64,000 nt of DNA from Oegoconia quadripuncta (Eukaryota; Arthropoda; Insecta; Lepidoptera; Autostichidae), in contig OX438748.1 in assembly GCA_949316235.1 (NCBI GenBank), positions 6,947,001 to 7,011,000 of the forward strand, given 5' to 3'. Positions within the stretch are counted from its first letter, which is position 1, and each line of letters starts with the position of its first letter. The position numbers and the translations under genes are program-made. The notes beneath the pieces are model-generated. The model saw nothing but the letters and a program-made list of their open reading frames with translations, did not search any database and had not been told where the DNA came from. Shown piece after piece: positions 54,030 to 63,770 of this stretch.

Positions 54030-54265
54030 TTAAGGCAGGGTGCCCAGAAGGCTAACAGCGTTGTCACGTTTTATGGCCAAACTTATGCGCTGGTCCGGGT
54101 AGCTGCAAGCCCTCCGTTCACCTGATACTTCTACCAAACGCGACGTCTGCTCTTTGAAGAGCTGACGCGTCTCCTGTCCCCTCGTTCCCATAGTCTCTAC
54201 CCCAAAGGGCAGAAATTCGTAGCCCTATCCCAGCAGCTGCAGCCACGGCTGCTGCACTTCTTCAT
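54030..54265 (-). pseudogene. C-terminal fragment, endonuclease-domain retroelement family
   Basis: Minus-strand codons read YEFLPFGVETMGTRG...LVEVSGERRACSYPDQRISLA and end NAVSLLGTLP before TAA at 54030..54032. They align with YASISINHEFAALAVDTLG...RGNSASVLGT of the 16610..17402 fragment, with clear divergence, so this is a related but different family member. A one-base shift separates an Ala-rich AAAVAAAAG stretch upstream. Confidence 0.7.
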
Positions 54266-54440
54266 CATCAGCCTGTAAACATACTACTGCAGGGATATAG
54301 GCCTTTCCTCGTATATGAGGGAGTATGGGCCGTAGTCGAACCACGCTGGCCCAATGCGGGTTCGGGACTCCGTTTATGAGCAGTCGGATAAACGCACATA
54401 ATTAAATTAAATTTAAAAACTCATTGGTACATGGCGCTGC
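54266..54440. mobile_element. SINE-C body
   Basis: CATCAGCCTGTAAACATACT, CTGCAGGGATATAGGCC and AGCAGTCGGATAAACGCACA match 13716..13973. The tRNA-like head is missing. Confidence 0.7.
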
Positions 54441-55110
54441 ACTTCACATCTACTTAATAGCAATTTTTTTTATTTTTAATTGTAAATTCACACGGGTCGC
54501 ATATTCACATATACACACAGATACACACGAGCAATCTGTTGAATTTCAACATACTAATAACAGTTTTTCTGTTCCGCATGCGTCTATTTTTCCGTTTAAC
54601 AGCTGTTTCTTATAAGTTGTAATGACCAGCAAAATTGATTTTCTCTATTATGGAAATCTTGGCACCACGATACAGGCTTAACATAGTGTGGATGTAACAG
54701 CAAATGGCAAACATATGGCCCTTTTTTGTTATATCTTATCATGTCTTAATTCTGTAGTCGTTATCACTCTATGGAAATGGATGACTTTCTACTTTCACTA
54801 TTCAAGGTATCGGTGGCAAATAAGTAATTTACGCTATATTACGTTGTTCACAAAATTAATTGAGTTAACGGAACAATCGCTGCAATTGTGAAAAGTTTGA
54901 AATTGAATATAACGGCCCATATTTGCAAGGGGAGGTAATATTAATTGTTTGAGAGCTTGTTTCAAATATTCAGTGACATGTTTGACGACAGTTCTCTAGA
55001 TTTTGTAGCAGTATTTTTTATTTTACAAGCAGAAATGTAAGATTATGTCACAAGCCGTTATGATAATTTAGTTATTGTCAAATTTAGTCATATACATTCG
55101 TGTACATTCA
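54441..55110. other. Unassigned AT-rich sequence
   Basis: No supported feature. Confidence 0.35.
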
Positions 55111-55142
55111 GTGTAATAAGTATCGGGAATTTGTCAATAAAA
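55111..55142. repeat. Mariner terminal inverted repeat (left)
   Basis: Starts GTGTAATAAGTATCGGGAAT and differs from the right repeat at two positions. Confidence 0.88.
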
Positions 55143-55155
55143 CAAAAAATACAAA

Positions 55156-56229
55156 TTATTCATCTAAATTTATTTTATCGCCTTCAAAGTAGGCCCCATC
55201 GCTTGCAATACAACATCTCCACCGCTTCACCCAGTCTTCCATACATTTTTCATAGGCTATTTGCGGTATGGCCTTTAGCTCATTCAGCGAATTTTCTTTT
55301 ATGGCTTCTATCGACTCAAAACGTTTTCCTCGAAGTGGTAATTTTAACTTGGGAAATAAAAAAAAGTCAGACGGAGCCATATCAGGTGAATACGGTGCTT
55401 GGTCGAGAACTTTTGTTGAATTTTTCGCTAAAAACTCTTTCACTATAATGGCTGTGTGTGATGGTGCATTATCATGGTGCAGCATCCATGAGTTGTGTTG
55501 CCACAAATCTGGACGTTTTCGGCGGATACTCTCACGCAAACGCTTCATGACGCCTAAATAATATTCTTTATTCACTGTTTCTCCCTCTGGAAGGAATTCG
55601 GAGTGAACCACACCACGGTAGTCAAAAAAAACTGTCAGCATCACCTTGATTTTGGAGCGACTTTGCCGCGGTTTTTTGGGTTTCGGCTCGTTTTCGAGAC
55701 GCCATTCTGAAGACTGTTGGCTTGTTTGCATGTCGTACTCATAAACCCATGTCTCGTCGCCAGTTATTATACGTTTCATAAAGGTCGGATCCGTAGAAGC
55801 TCGGGAAACCATGTCTTCAGCGACATGCTTTCGCTGCGCTTTTTGAACAAAATTGAGCTCTTTTGGAACTAGTCGAGCGGCGACGCGTTTCATGCCTAAA
55901 ATGTCAATGAGAATGTTGTGGACGGACTTAAAAGATATGTTCACCTCACTAGCCAACTCTCTCAGACTCATACGTCGATTTTCGAGCACTAGCTTCTTGA
56001 TTCTGTCGATGTTTTCTTTGGTCGTAGCGGTTGAAGGTCTACCAGAACGAGGCAAGTCTACTACTACTTCTCGGCCTTCTTTAAAAGCCTTATACCATTC
56101 ATAAGCCCTTGTTTTCGATATACACGATTCGCCGTAGGTATTTCGCAACATTTTTAGTGATTCACCACATGAAATATCATTTGAAACACAAAATTTAAGG
56201 CACACTCTTTGTTCAACAATATTTTCCAT
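55156..56229 (-). CDS. Mariner transposase, full length (357 aa)
   Basis: Cut-and-paste transposase of the Tc1/mariner superfamily. An N-terminal paired-type helix-turn-helix DNA-binding region covers about 1-115 (YEWYKAFKEGRE at 43-54, GRPST at 63-67). The linker motif is LVPKEL (120-125), where many relatives have WVPHEL. The catalytic Asp residues are 158 in GDETW, 253 in HHDNAPSHT and 288 in YSPDMAPSDFF. The 34 residues between the last two give the D,D34D signature. There is no stop or frameshift. The length is slightly above the usual 345-350, with the C-terminus reaching almost to the left terminal repeat. The start is the Met at 56229, about 155 bp inside the right repeat. Confidence 0.93.
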   Translation of the reverse strand: MENIVEQRVCLKFCVSNDISCGESLKMLRNTYGESCISKTRAYEWYKAFKEGREVVVDLPRSGRPSTATTKENIDRIKKLVLENRRMSLRELASEVNISFKSVHNILIDILGMKRVAARLVPKELNFVQKAQRKHVAEDMVSRASTDPTFMKRIITGDETWVYEYDMQTSQQSSEWRLENEPKPKKPRQSRSKIKVMLTVFFDYRGVVHSEFLPEGETVNKEYYLGVMKRLRESIRRKRPDLWQHNSWMLHHDNAPSHTAIIVKEFLAKNSTKVLDQAPYSPDMAPSDFFLFPKLKLPLRGKRFESIEAIKENSLNELKAIPQIAYEKCMEDWVKRWRCCIASDGAYFEGDKINLDE

Positions 56230-56384
56230 TGTAAAAATCGCGGAGGACTCAAAACTATGACCAACAAAAAGTGTAGTTTAAAACAAATTAAATGACAGAT
56301 CCCGCTCAAATTTTGCGCGCTAAATCAGTACAGTGCTACCAACATGCAGTAAAAAAATTGGAACGACCTCTTTTACGCGGGTCT

Positions 56385-56416
56385 TTTTATTGACATATTC
56401 CCGATACTTTTTACAC
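56385..56416. repeat. Mariner terminal inverted repeat (right)
   Basis: Reverse complement begins GTGTAAAAAGTATCGGGAAT. This is the transposase-proximal (5') end of the element. Confidence 0.88.
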
Positions 56417-56807
56417 AGAGTAGTATGTCAAGTAAATTGTATGACTAGAGATGTTAATGATGAAGATATTTATCGCAAACTTATTATTGCAAATCACTTT
56501 AGGTCTAAAAGCTTAATGACAAGCGCGAGTGTCTACTACCTATCTAAATAATCTTAAAGAACCATTAAAAGTGTGTGTATGTGTGCGTGCGTTTGTGTAC
56601 TTATATGTTAGTACCGTCACTTCTTCGTAAATTATAAGAGGATAGATTCGCTCGATTCCCTCTCCATATTCATGGTGATGTTAATAATGAAACAAGCTAT
56701 CTAGTACGAAAATTACGATTATTTCTGCAATGATACAAACAAGGTGATTATAAGAATCTTGTTTTATCGAATAAATTAGTGCACAAAGTAAGAAAATTTT
56801 TTGCTTT
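56417..56807. other. Unassigned sequence
   Basis: No supported feature; a TGTGTG stretch lies near 56570..56595. Confidence 0.3.
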
Positions 56808-56930
56808 TAGTGCTGTGTGGTTTCGGCACGTAAATTATTTTTTTATTAATTAATTAATTAAGAGAATAAATTAATTAATAGAACCAACCCGTCTCTCCCG
56901 TGGCTAGCATAAAAAGGCGGGTGGGTATTG
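56808..56930 (+). mobile_element. LINE-type 3' region, second copy
   Basis: GTGCTGTGTGGTTTCGGCAC and GAACCAACCCGTCTCTCCCG match 50700..50790. An AT-rich run (TTAATTAATTAATTAA) is inserted. Confidence 0.6.
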
Positions 56931-57320
56931 ACCGCCTCCATGGCTCAATGTAAAAAACATAGTGTTTACGAATCGGAGGTCGCGGAATTCGATCCCCAGG
57001 GTACATGTTTAGGACTCGTTTGGTTGGTGATAGAGCATTTTATATGTCCGCCTAGCAAGCTACTACCATCTTATCTAAATCTGCCGCAAAACAGCAATTG
57101 CCGATTGTCATAGATTCTTATCTATGACAATCGGAACACAACAATGCTATTAACATTGCCGTATCATGTTAATATCATTGTTGTGTTCCGGTTGTCATAG
57201 ATAAGATAGCAAGTCCCCAAATAAGACGGGGTTTTCGGTTCAGTACGCTTCCACTTCCGCCTCATCTTCACTTCACATCAGGTATGAATGAGCTTAAGTG
57301 TTAACCCGTTGTGCATAAAA
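56931..57320 (+). mobile_element. SINE-A with internal inverted duplications
   Basis: The head (CCGCCTCCATGGCTCAATG) and tail (GTTGTGCATAAAAAA) are normal, but the middle is expanded. 57101..57115 and 57120..57134 are an exact 15-bp inverted pair around TCTT. Next, CGGAACACAACAATGCTATT and its inverse form a second hairpin before the normal sequence resumes. Confidence 0.85.
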
Positions 57321-57749
57321 AATCGATCGGAGATCGACCCCGCGACCTCTAAATAAAAATGCAAATCTAGCTATATAGGAAAGGCTAAAGTCCTATAATA
57401 GTAAACTGATATAGGTACTTATTGTGTAGGGGTTAGCACAGTATATACAAAAAGCTATTGTAACACTTCGAAACATTGAGGGCACTGAAAAGGCTATTAG
57501 GGAAGGGAAAGGTTTGTCTAATGGCTCCCTGCGGGACATCCTGATGACAATGTGAATTTCTCTAAGAGCAGACCCTCGATAAAAAAGATGGACAAGTACG
57601 AGTAGAAGTCCTGTCCATAGGGTTTCGTATTTTTATAATACGTGAAGCGTAGATAGTTAAAAATAAAACAGTTAAAAATGTATGCTAACGCAATCTTTGT
57701 ATCTTGTAGATTGTACACATCTAGATAGACAGATGGATATTAAAGAGAT
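57321..57749. other. Unassigned sequence
   Basis: A SINE B-box-like remnant (GAGATCGACCCCGCGACCTC) follows the SINE-A poly-A. Nothing else is supported. Confidence 0.3.
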
Positions 57750-58190
57750 CGAACGCTTACACCAATTGCCCAGTCCCAAACTAAGCAAAGCTTGTACTAT
57801 GGATACTAGATAACGGATAAACATACATAAATATGTATGTAGTCAACATTCCGAACATTCGCACTAGCGGTTCGAGTCTTCATTCATGTGCGAACAGCTA
57901 AGACATGCAACTCCCTTCCGACGTCAATCTTTCATGAATCTTACAACCTTGGGATCTTCAAGAGCAGGATGAATAAGCATCTACTGACATCGCGTGCTTC
58001 ATCTTTGACTACATCGTCACTTTTCATCAGGTGAGATTGTGGTCAAACGTAAAAAATATATATATTTATATTAACATCCATGACTCAACATAAATGTTCG
58101 TATTCATCACACAAACATTTACCCCTCAGAGTATTCGAACCCGCAACCTCACTAACCTGATAAAGTGACTAATAACATCGGCCTGCGAGT
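57750..58190 (-). mobile_element. SINE-D interrupted by a LINE 3' end
   Basis: The body part (CCCAGTCCCAAACTAAGCAA to about 57848) and the head part (AACATCCATGACTC to TCGGCCTGCGAG, from about 58070) are separated by the LINE end below. Confidence 0.8.
57849..58058 (+). pseudogene. LINE C-terminal end, frameshifted copy
   Basis: Same family as 5739..5965. It retains NSLPTSIFHESYNLGIFKS and a basic end, but a deletion shifts the frame upstream. A short AT-rich tail follows, inside a SINE-D. Confidence 0.7.
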
Positions 58191-58231
58191 CATTGGTCAA
58201 CTTCATTTGGTGATATAAAATTTTGAACACA

Positions 58232-58555
58232 TCTAGCTGCAACTTTTCATCCTTTTCTCGGCAACCTCAAAAAAGAGTACATTTTATTCTTAGAAAGGTT
58301 TCGGGACGATCCAATCCTTGCATTAAGAGCCACTTCGTTAATAGTAACAAAAAAAAAATATTTCGGACCTTAACACATCTAGTCCCATACTTGTACTATG
58401 GTTACTAGGTAACATAAATATTTATATAAACATCCATGACTCGGGAATCAATATTCGTATTCATCACACAAACATTTACCCCTCGCAGGATTCGAAGCCG
58501 TAACCGTTGGTTTCGCTGACAGGGTCACTATCCACTGCACCAATCGGGCGTCATA
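58232..58555 (-). mobile_element. SINE-D with extended 3' segment, minus strand
   Basis: Inverse of 11114..11455: CAACTTTTCATCCTTTTCTC, GCATTAAGAGCCACTTCG, then CACATCTAGTCCCATAC and the head ending CACCAATCGGGCG. Confidence 0.75.
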
Positions 58556-58934
58556 AGGATTCTGTTTTTATCTTTTGGTGGACAGAACCCTGAAAGATTT
58601 CTTGCCTTAAATGTAAACTTTCTAAAGTTCATAGAGCTCCCCGTAAAGAATCTTCAACCATTTCTTGTTCCCAAATCTTTTCTTTCAATGTAAATAATTT
58701 TTTTGTTACCGGAAAATGATGACAATATTTTACATAAAATCCACCCAGGATTTTGGGAACCAACTGATTTATAAATTAACTTGTAACCCTACCACCTCAT
58801 CAACCATTTTAGTTTTTCGGGCCGAAGCTCGAGAGATGTAGGTAAGTAGTACTTTCTCGGGGCTCATAAAGTACGTACATTTCTTGACTTTATAAATATT
58901 TATTCTATGTCCCTTACGCATTTCTACCCTTTTA
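58556..58934. other. Unassigned sequence
   Basis: No supported feature. Confidence 0.3.
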
Positions 58935-59165
58935 ACTTTGACGAAAAACGACGGGTGTAATGCGTCTCCAGCCTTTGTGCGAATGTGTCTTAGTAATGTG
59001 TAGGCCGAATCGGCGGTTTATACGATAAAATAAGTTTTGACTCATGTTTGATGAAAATTGGTTAAGCATTTCACAGATATTTAGCTTTTAACATAGTTGT
59101 TTCGTGTATTTGGATGATATAATAATTATTCGGTGGTTTTCTAAATTTTCTATTTATAACTATAG
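58935..59165 (+). mobile_element. Repeat G
   Basis: GACGAAAAACGACGGGTGTA, GCGAATGTGTCTTAGTAATG and TGATGAAAATTGGTTAAGC match 62745..62998. Confidence 0.6.
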
Positions 59166-59370
59166 ATTTTGGGACATACTTTTTGACATACACAAAGTGA
59201 TTTGATGTCCAGACTCAGCAGCGGTCTGCTCTTAAAGTGATCTCAGTTATTTTGTTCTATTTCCAGTTGAGTTCGCTTCCGAAGCCATATGTGACATCTT
59301 CTGAAACTGGCGAAGTTCGCCTTAGTCCAAAACATAATTACTACTAACAAATAAATAAGCTCGGTCATAC

Positions 59371-59537
59371 ACAGCGCCATCTAGTTCCAACAATAAGGAA
59401 CTAGGTTACCAGATGGTTGATAAACACAAATGCGTATTTTTTTATTAATTACAGAGACACATGACCCTAGCAGAATTCGAACCCGTGACCTCTGCACGCC
59501 GTGGTCGAAGTCTGTAACCACTACACCAAACAGCAAT
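59371..59537 (-). mobile_element. SINE-D', internally shortened, minus strand
   Basis: CACAGCGCCATCTAGTTCC, ACCAGATGGTTGATAAAC and the head AACCACTACACCAAACAGC. The middle is deleted. Confidence 0.8.
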
Positions 59538-60229
59538 AATTAATATTATCGCTTCGTCTCACTATGACGCGTCTGTGAAAAGAGATCAAATCGCCCTAGA
59601 TTAAGGTTGGACCTTAAAAAAATATCGCAGTTACTATATATCTATGTATAATATAGTATAATGATTAAAATTTTTCCTTATTCATTACTTAACTTTTGTT
59701 CATTTATGTCACAATTCCAGTTACTTGAACGATTTGCATAAATAACAACGTGGAAGATAAGTTCTATAACGTTTTGACATGTTTTCTTACTTATTTCCAT
59801 GAGGAATGCCACCAAAAAATGGCCGCACATATTTTTCAAGATTATTCCGAATTCGCATTTTTGCTTGGAAAATATTTACCCTAACATTTATTAGGCTGAA
59901 GTTACCTAATAATATCTACCAAGCAACGATATTTATTATCTTTCTGGCATGATTGAAATAAACTAATATTAAACTTTTTTGACACAATAGGTTATCTGTA
60001 TTTATACAATGGATACTAGCCTTCCACTAACGGCTTCGCCCACATGTTCTTAAACTATTGCTTAGGTATTTATATTTAATTTCGGGAATTATCTCGTACA
60101 TTATATATACAGTATATTATACAGTTCATATTAATGTACCCTATATTATGTTAATCCATACCCATGTACCTAATTTCCGTTGAGGTATTATAGCACGATC
60201 GAGTAACAAAACAAACATGCAAACTTTCG
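59538..60229. other. Unassigned AT-rich sequence
   Basis: A worn element M tip (ACTAGCCTTCCACTAACGGC) lies near 60014. Nothing else is supported. Confidence 0.35.
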
Positions 60230-60450
60230 TAAGTGGGATATTCGTCATCAACAGTCTCAACTGTACTGTTAAGGCATAGATTCCGCTTACTGGGAGAAGG
60301 TATTGGCCATAATCACTACGCCCCTAGTGTGGACCGAATTTTTAACGTGCCCTCAAAAACACGGAAACACTCGTATTAAAGTATCACGACTGTCTGCGCC
60401 AGACAACGAATAGCGAATGCGACTACTCTACGACTCCTTTCCCGCTTATG
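60230..60450 (+). mobile_element. Repeat B, worn
   Basis: TGGGAGAAGGTATTGGCCAT, ACTCGTATTAAAGTATCACG and AATAGCGAATGCGACTACTC recall 26110..26460. Confidence 0.5.
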
Positions 60451-60664
60451 TTTCACCGTGAAAGATAAGAGCGTCAGTTAAATTACAGATTTTGGTCCCT
60501 TTTATTTAGAACTACTAGATTTTCCCCATTACATGATTGGGGTTATATCCGAACACACTTTCCCTGCAGCATTAAGTTGATTGAGGAAGTCAATTCCTGT
60601 ACCAGAGATACCTCTGGATCACCCTGTTAAATCTTTTGGGGACTAATACCGTTAAGGTCGCCAT

Positions 60665-60988
60665 TTGGAAATGAGTTATTTACCCCGTTTATTTGATAAT
60701 CTGGATGGTTATTCAGCACTGAGCCGTAAAACTTTGGTAGTATTACAATACTGCACGATTCTGCGTAGTAGAGCTGGTAATCCCTCTGTCCTCGAGCATA
60801 TGCGTCTATTTGTCCTGCAGCAATACGTGGAAAACATCACAAACTCTTGTGGAAGTGCACTAGAAAGAGCTAAAGCTGTTGTCATAAAAGAATTCCAAGA
60901 TGTTAAATTGTTTACGGATGATCTGACGATGATGTTTGTTTTGTGCCTTTGTGAATATCGCTTATTTGTATTTGTGTCTCTATAGACA
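60665..60988 (+). CDS. Unrecognised 106-codon open frame
   Basis: ATG 60671 or earlier to TAG at about 60986. Composition is ordinary for protein, with predicted helices (AGNPSVLEHMRLFVLQQY, then SALERAKAVVIKEF) and no low-complexity bias, which makes it look more coding-like than other short frames here. No start signal, splice structure or family resemblance was found, and no second copy occurs. It could be a host exon, the gag or ORF1 remnant of a retroelement, or chance. Confidence 0.25.
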
Positions 60989-61034
60989 AGTAATATTACT
61001 TATAAATAAGTGTTTTGGTGTTATGTTACAGATG

Positions 61035-61190
61035 TCATCCGCCGTAATCACTTTCACAACAATAAGTCCACTGCTGGACATAAACCGCTCCCATTAAGCG
61101 ATTTTTTTTGGGAGCTCCGAACCAATGACACTGCTGCACTTTTGAGACACCCACAGGAAGATAACCTATTCTAGTCTGACGGTAACCACA
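61035..61190 (+). mobile_element. Repeat fragment (CCACTGCTGGACAT type)
   Basis: AAGTCCACTGCTGGACATAA and GGGAGCTCCGAACCAATGAC resemble the 3' part of abundant lepidopteran LINE-derived repeats. Only this copy was seen. Confidence 0.35.
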
Positions 61191-62330
61191 GACCAAAGAT
61201 TACCGTAATTAACTTAAATTCGGTGATCTGCTTATTCGTTTGTCATACCATGATATAAAGAAAAGCTAATTGGTGTTCCAAACATTTACTGATAATCACC
61301 TTTGACGCATTAAAACCATCTTAACAAAATCACTCCTGAATTACACATGTCTACATCGATTCAATCGTTCAATTATTTAAGTGATTTATATCACATCCTA
61401 TGGCCAACTTCATAAGGGTTGTGAGGTTAAAAAGGATCGATAATTTTAATGTTTTTATTTAAAAATAAAATTATACGCAATTTAAATACCTTGCAAACGA
61501 TACGCCAATCTGTTGCTTATTAGAATTTCTAAAGTAGACTTTAGAAAAAAATGTTTCCGGATTCCACTGAGACGATTACTTCCTTATGACAATGTAGATG
61601 AGCGATTATGCAATGGGGACGAGAAAATGTAACTGCAGAAAACACGTGTACTGATATTAGGTAGCTTTCTCTCGATTTTTATTGTTTCATAACGGAGTCA
61701 AACCACGTCGGAGGACAGTTAAAACTCCCTTCAATTCTTTCTTTCGAATTGATAAGTGGTCGCACCTGTGAAAAGTTCAACCTTTTCACTCGTAGTGTTT
61801 TCGGGGTAAAACAATGTCAGATAGAATAAAAGCAATGAGTGTGTTTGTTTTCTTTTGGATGATGTTTTGTGAACACGCTCGAACGCTGCAAAAGAATCAT
61901 AGCGCATACGCGGAATTGTTTTGTATTATAAGAATAAAGGTCATTTATTTGACCTATTTATAAATACAGTGTAAAAATAGACAAAGAAGACAATGAGATT
62001 GGAACCGAAAACAAAAGTAAACGGTCGTACCACAAAGTCCTTAACAACAACATTGCTCGTATAGTTATTATGTTATTGAGGGATAGTTCCTAAACTATCA
62101 CACTGGTAAACTTTGCTATTGAACTTCTTCCGAAATTTCGAGAGCAACCAGCTGTATCAATTTGTTTTAGAATAGAAATTTGTTTGTGTGCATGATTTTG
62201 AGTGCAACTTTGGGTGTCTTTTAAAACAGAGTTCCTTCTAAATCTGCCTAAATCAATTAGTAGGGAAATATCACATTCTTGAATTAAATAAGAAATATTA
62301 GTCTGGTCATATAATAAAAATAAGGACAGC
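61191..62330. other. Unassigned AT-rich sequence
   Basis: The 101-codon minus frame at 62090..62395 runs into element F and is not recognised. Confidence 0.35.
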
Positions 62331-62728
62331 TCTCTAGGTAAGTTTCTTTTACCGTAAGGAAAAAAATAGGCATACTTAAGGGAAATAGAACGCATCGGCT
62401 TACTTAGGTAGTTTATTTTTATTTATTTTTTCAAAACCTAAATCGAATGAAGCGTTGTGTCATTTTATGGTGGCGTTTGTAGCCCATTCCACATAATTAC
62501 ATCATTAAATTAAATAAATAAAGAAAAGTTGGAAAAAATATGTATTCCAAATAAATTTCGTATGATAGGAACCATATGAATCCCGCCAGTCGCATATCAA
62601 TCTTCGGCCTGAGCGTGAGTTGATGATGGTTTTGAAACAAAAAAAAACTGCCTATGTCAGTAACTTCTATTTCACTAGCCTAATATGCCCTATTTTTTCT
62701 TACGGTAAAAAAAAACTCATCCAGTATA
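62331..62728. mobile_element. Inverted-repeat element F, complete
   Basis: Arms of about 95 bp: ACCGTAAGGAAAAAAATAGG ... TAGTTTATTTTT at left and AACTGCCTATGTCAGTAACT ... TTCTTACGGTAAAA at right, ending CTCATCCAGTATA. The interior (~190 bp) is non-coding. A related copy is at 34070..34389. Confidence 0.8.
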
Positions 62729-62744
62729 ATAAACAAAATAATAT

Positions 62745-62998
62745 TTAACCCCCGACGAAAAACGACGGGGGTTATGTGTCGCCATCAAGGCGTTGTGTTT
62801 GTGTCCAATCTTTGTGCAGACGTATCTCAGTAATGTATAGAGCGATTTGAGTGCGGTTCTTTTATATTAAAGACAAAACGAGTGGACCGTTTGCTAGCCA
62901 TGTTTGATGAAAATCGGTTAAGTTGTTTCGAAGATTAGCTTTTCACACAGTTGGTTTTGTTTATGTGAATGATTTAATCGCTGGTTTTCACGTGCTTT
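62745..62998 (+). mobile_element. Repeat G, best copy
   Basis: Starts with an inverted CCCCCGACGAAAAACGACGGGGG-like hairpin near 62749 and contains AAAATCGGTTAAGTTGTTTCG. It abuts the LINE remnant to its right. Confidence 0.65.
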
Positions 62999-63012
62999 TT
63001 ATAGCAGAACAG

Positions 63013-63770
63013 ATGGCCTGCAACGGCTAATGTTCGGTCTCAACAAGATGTTGGTAACATCCAAGTGTGACCTTGATGCCCAGATCAACAGCAGGATCGG
63101 TGCGGCAGCTGCAGTATTTGGGAAGCTGCGTTTCAAGGTTTTCTGCTCACAGGACCTAAAGCTGGCCACCAATGTTTTAGTCTACATGGCGATTGTGCTG
63201 CCAAACCTCATATATTCCTCTGATTCGTGGAGTGCGTGTATACCATATACGTACGCTGGATCATTTCCACCTTAAGTGCCTACGTACCATCATGAAGATC
63301 AGGATGGTCCGACCGAGTGCGTAATACCGAAGTGCTGCGAAGAGCCAATGTCGGTGGCATTGAGGCCTATTTAATGCGTCGGCAGTTTCGGTGGTGTGGT
63401 CAGGTACCACGAATGGCAGATGAGAGAGGAGCGAAACGATCTTCTATTCTGAACTAGAGGAGGGCAAGCGAAAGCATGGCCGTCGACTTCTCAGATATTA
63501 GGATGTTCAGAAGCGACATATGAAAAGTTGCAACATAGAGCCACTTCGATGGGATGGTTTGGCAGCACAACGTCCTGAATGGCGCAAGGTATAGTGCATA
63601 ATAGAGTAAACGATTTCGAGGAGCAGCGTAAAGCTGACTTTAACGCTGAAACGCGTCCACCGGCTGCCATTCATTATCACTTCGTGGAAGGTGAGCTTAC
63701 GTGCCCACATTGCGCACCGCCGATAGATCTTTGCGGAGTTCACCGCAAAGATCTATATCTTATAGTATCT
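63013..63770 (+). pseudogene. LINE reverse-transcriptase C-terminal region, multiply frameshifted
   Basis: In successive frames the DNA encodes the typical end of a LINE endonuclease/RT protein: [20 protein letters not shown] and [17 protein letters not shown], then [16 protein letters not shown], then [12 protein letters not shown] and [13 protein letters not shown], then [15 protein letters not shown] and RHMKSCNIEPLRWD, and lastly a Cys-rich GELTCPHCAPP. At least three frameshifts and several stops make it a dead copy. The RT catalytic core is missing at the left, where it abuts repeat G. Confidence 0.85.

Larger units (their letters stand above)
55111..56416 (-). mobile_element. Mariner transposon, apparently intact
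   Basis: Near-identical inverted termini (30 of 32 positions) bracket a full-length transposase frame; total about 1.3 kb, the usual mariner size. The exact ends and the TA duplication are uncertain, because similarity extends a few bases past the 32-mers with a small indel. TA occurs at 55103..55104 and at 56421..56422. Confidence 0.92.

Noticed and set aside
55853..56104. Plus-strand frames inside the mariner
   Set aside because: Antisense of the transposase; this and the frames at 55131 and 55268 have no independent support.
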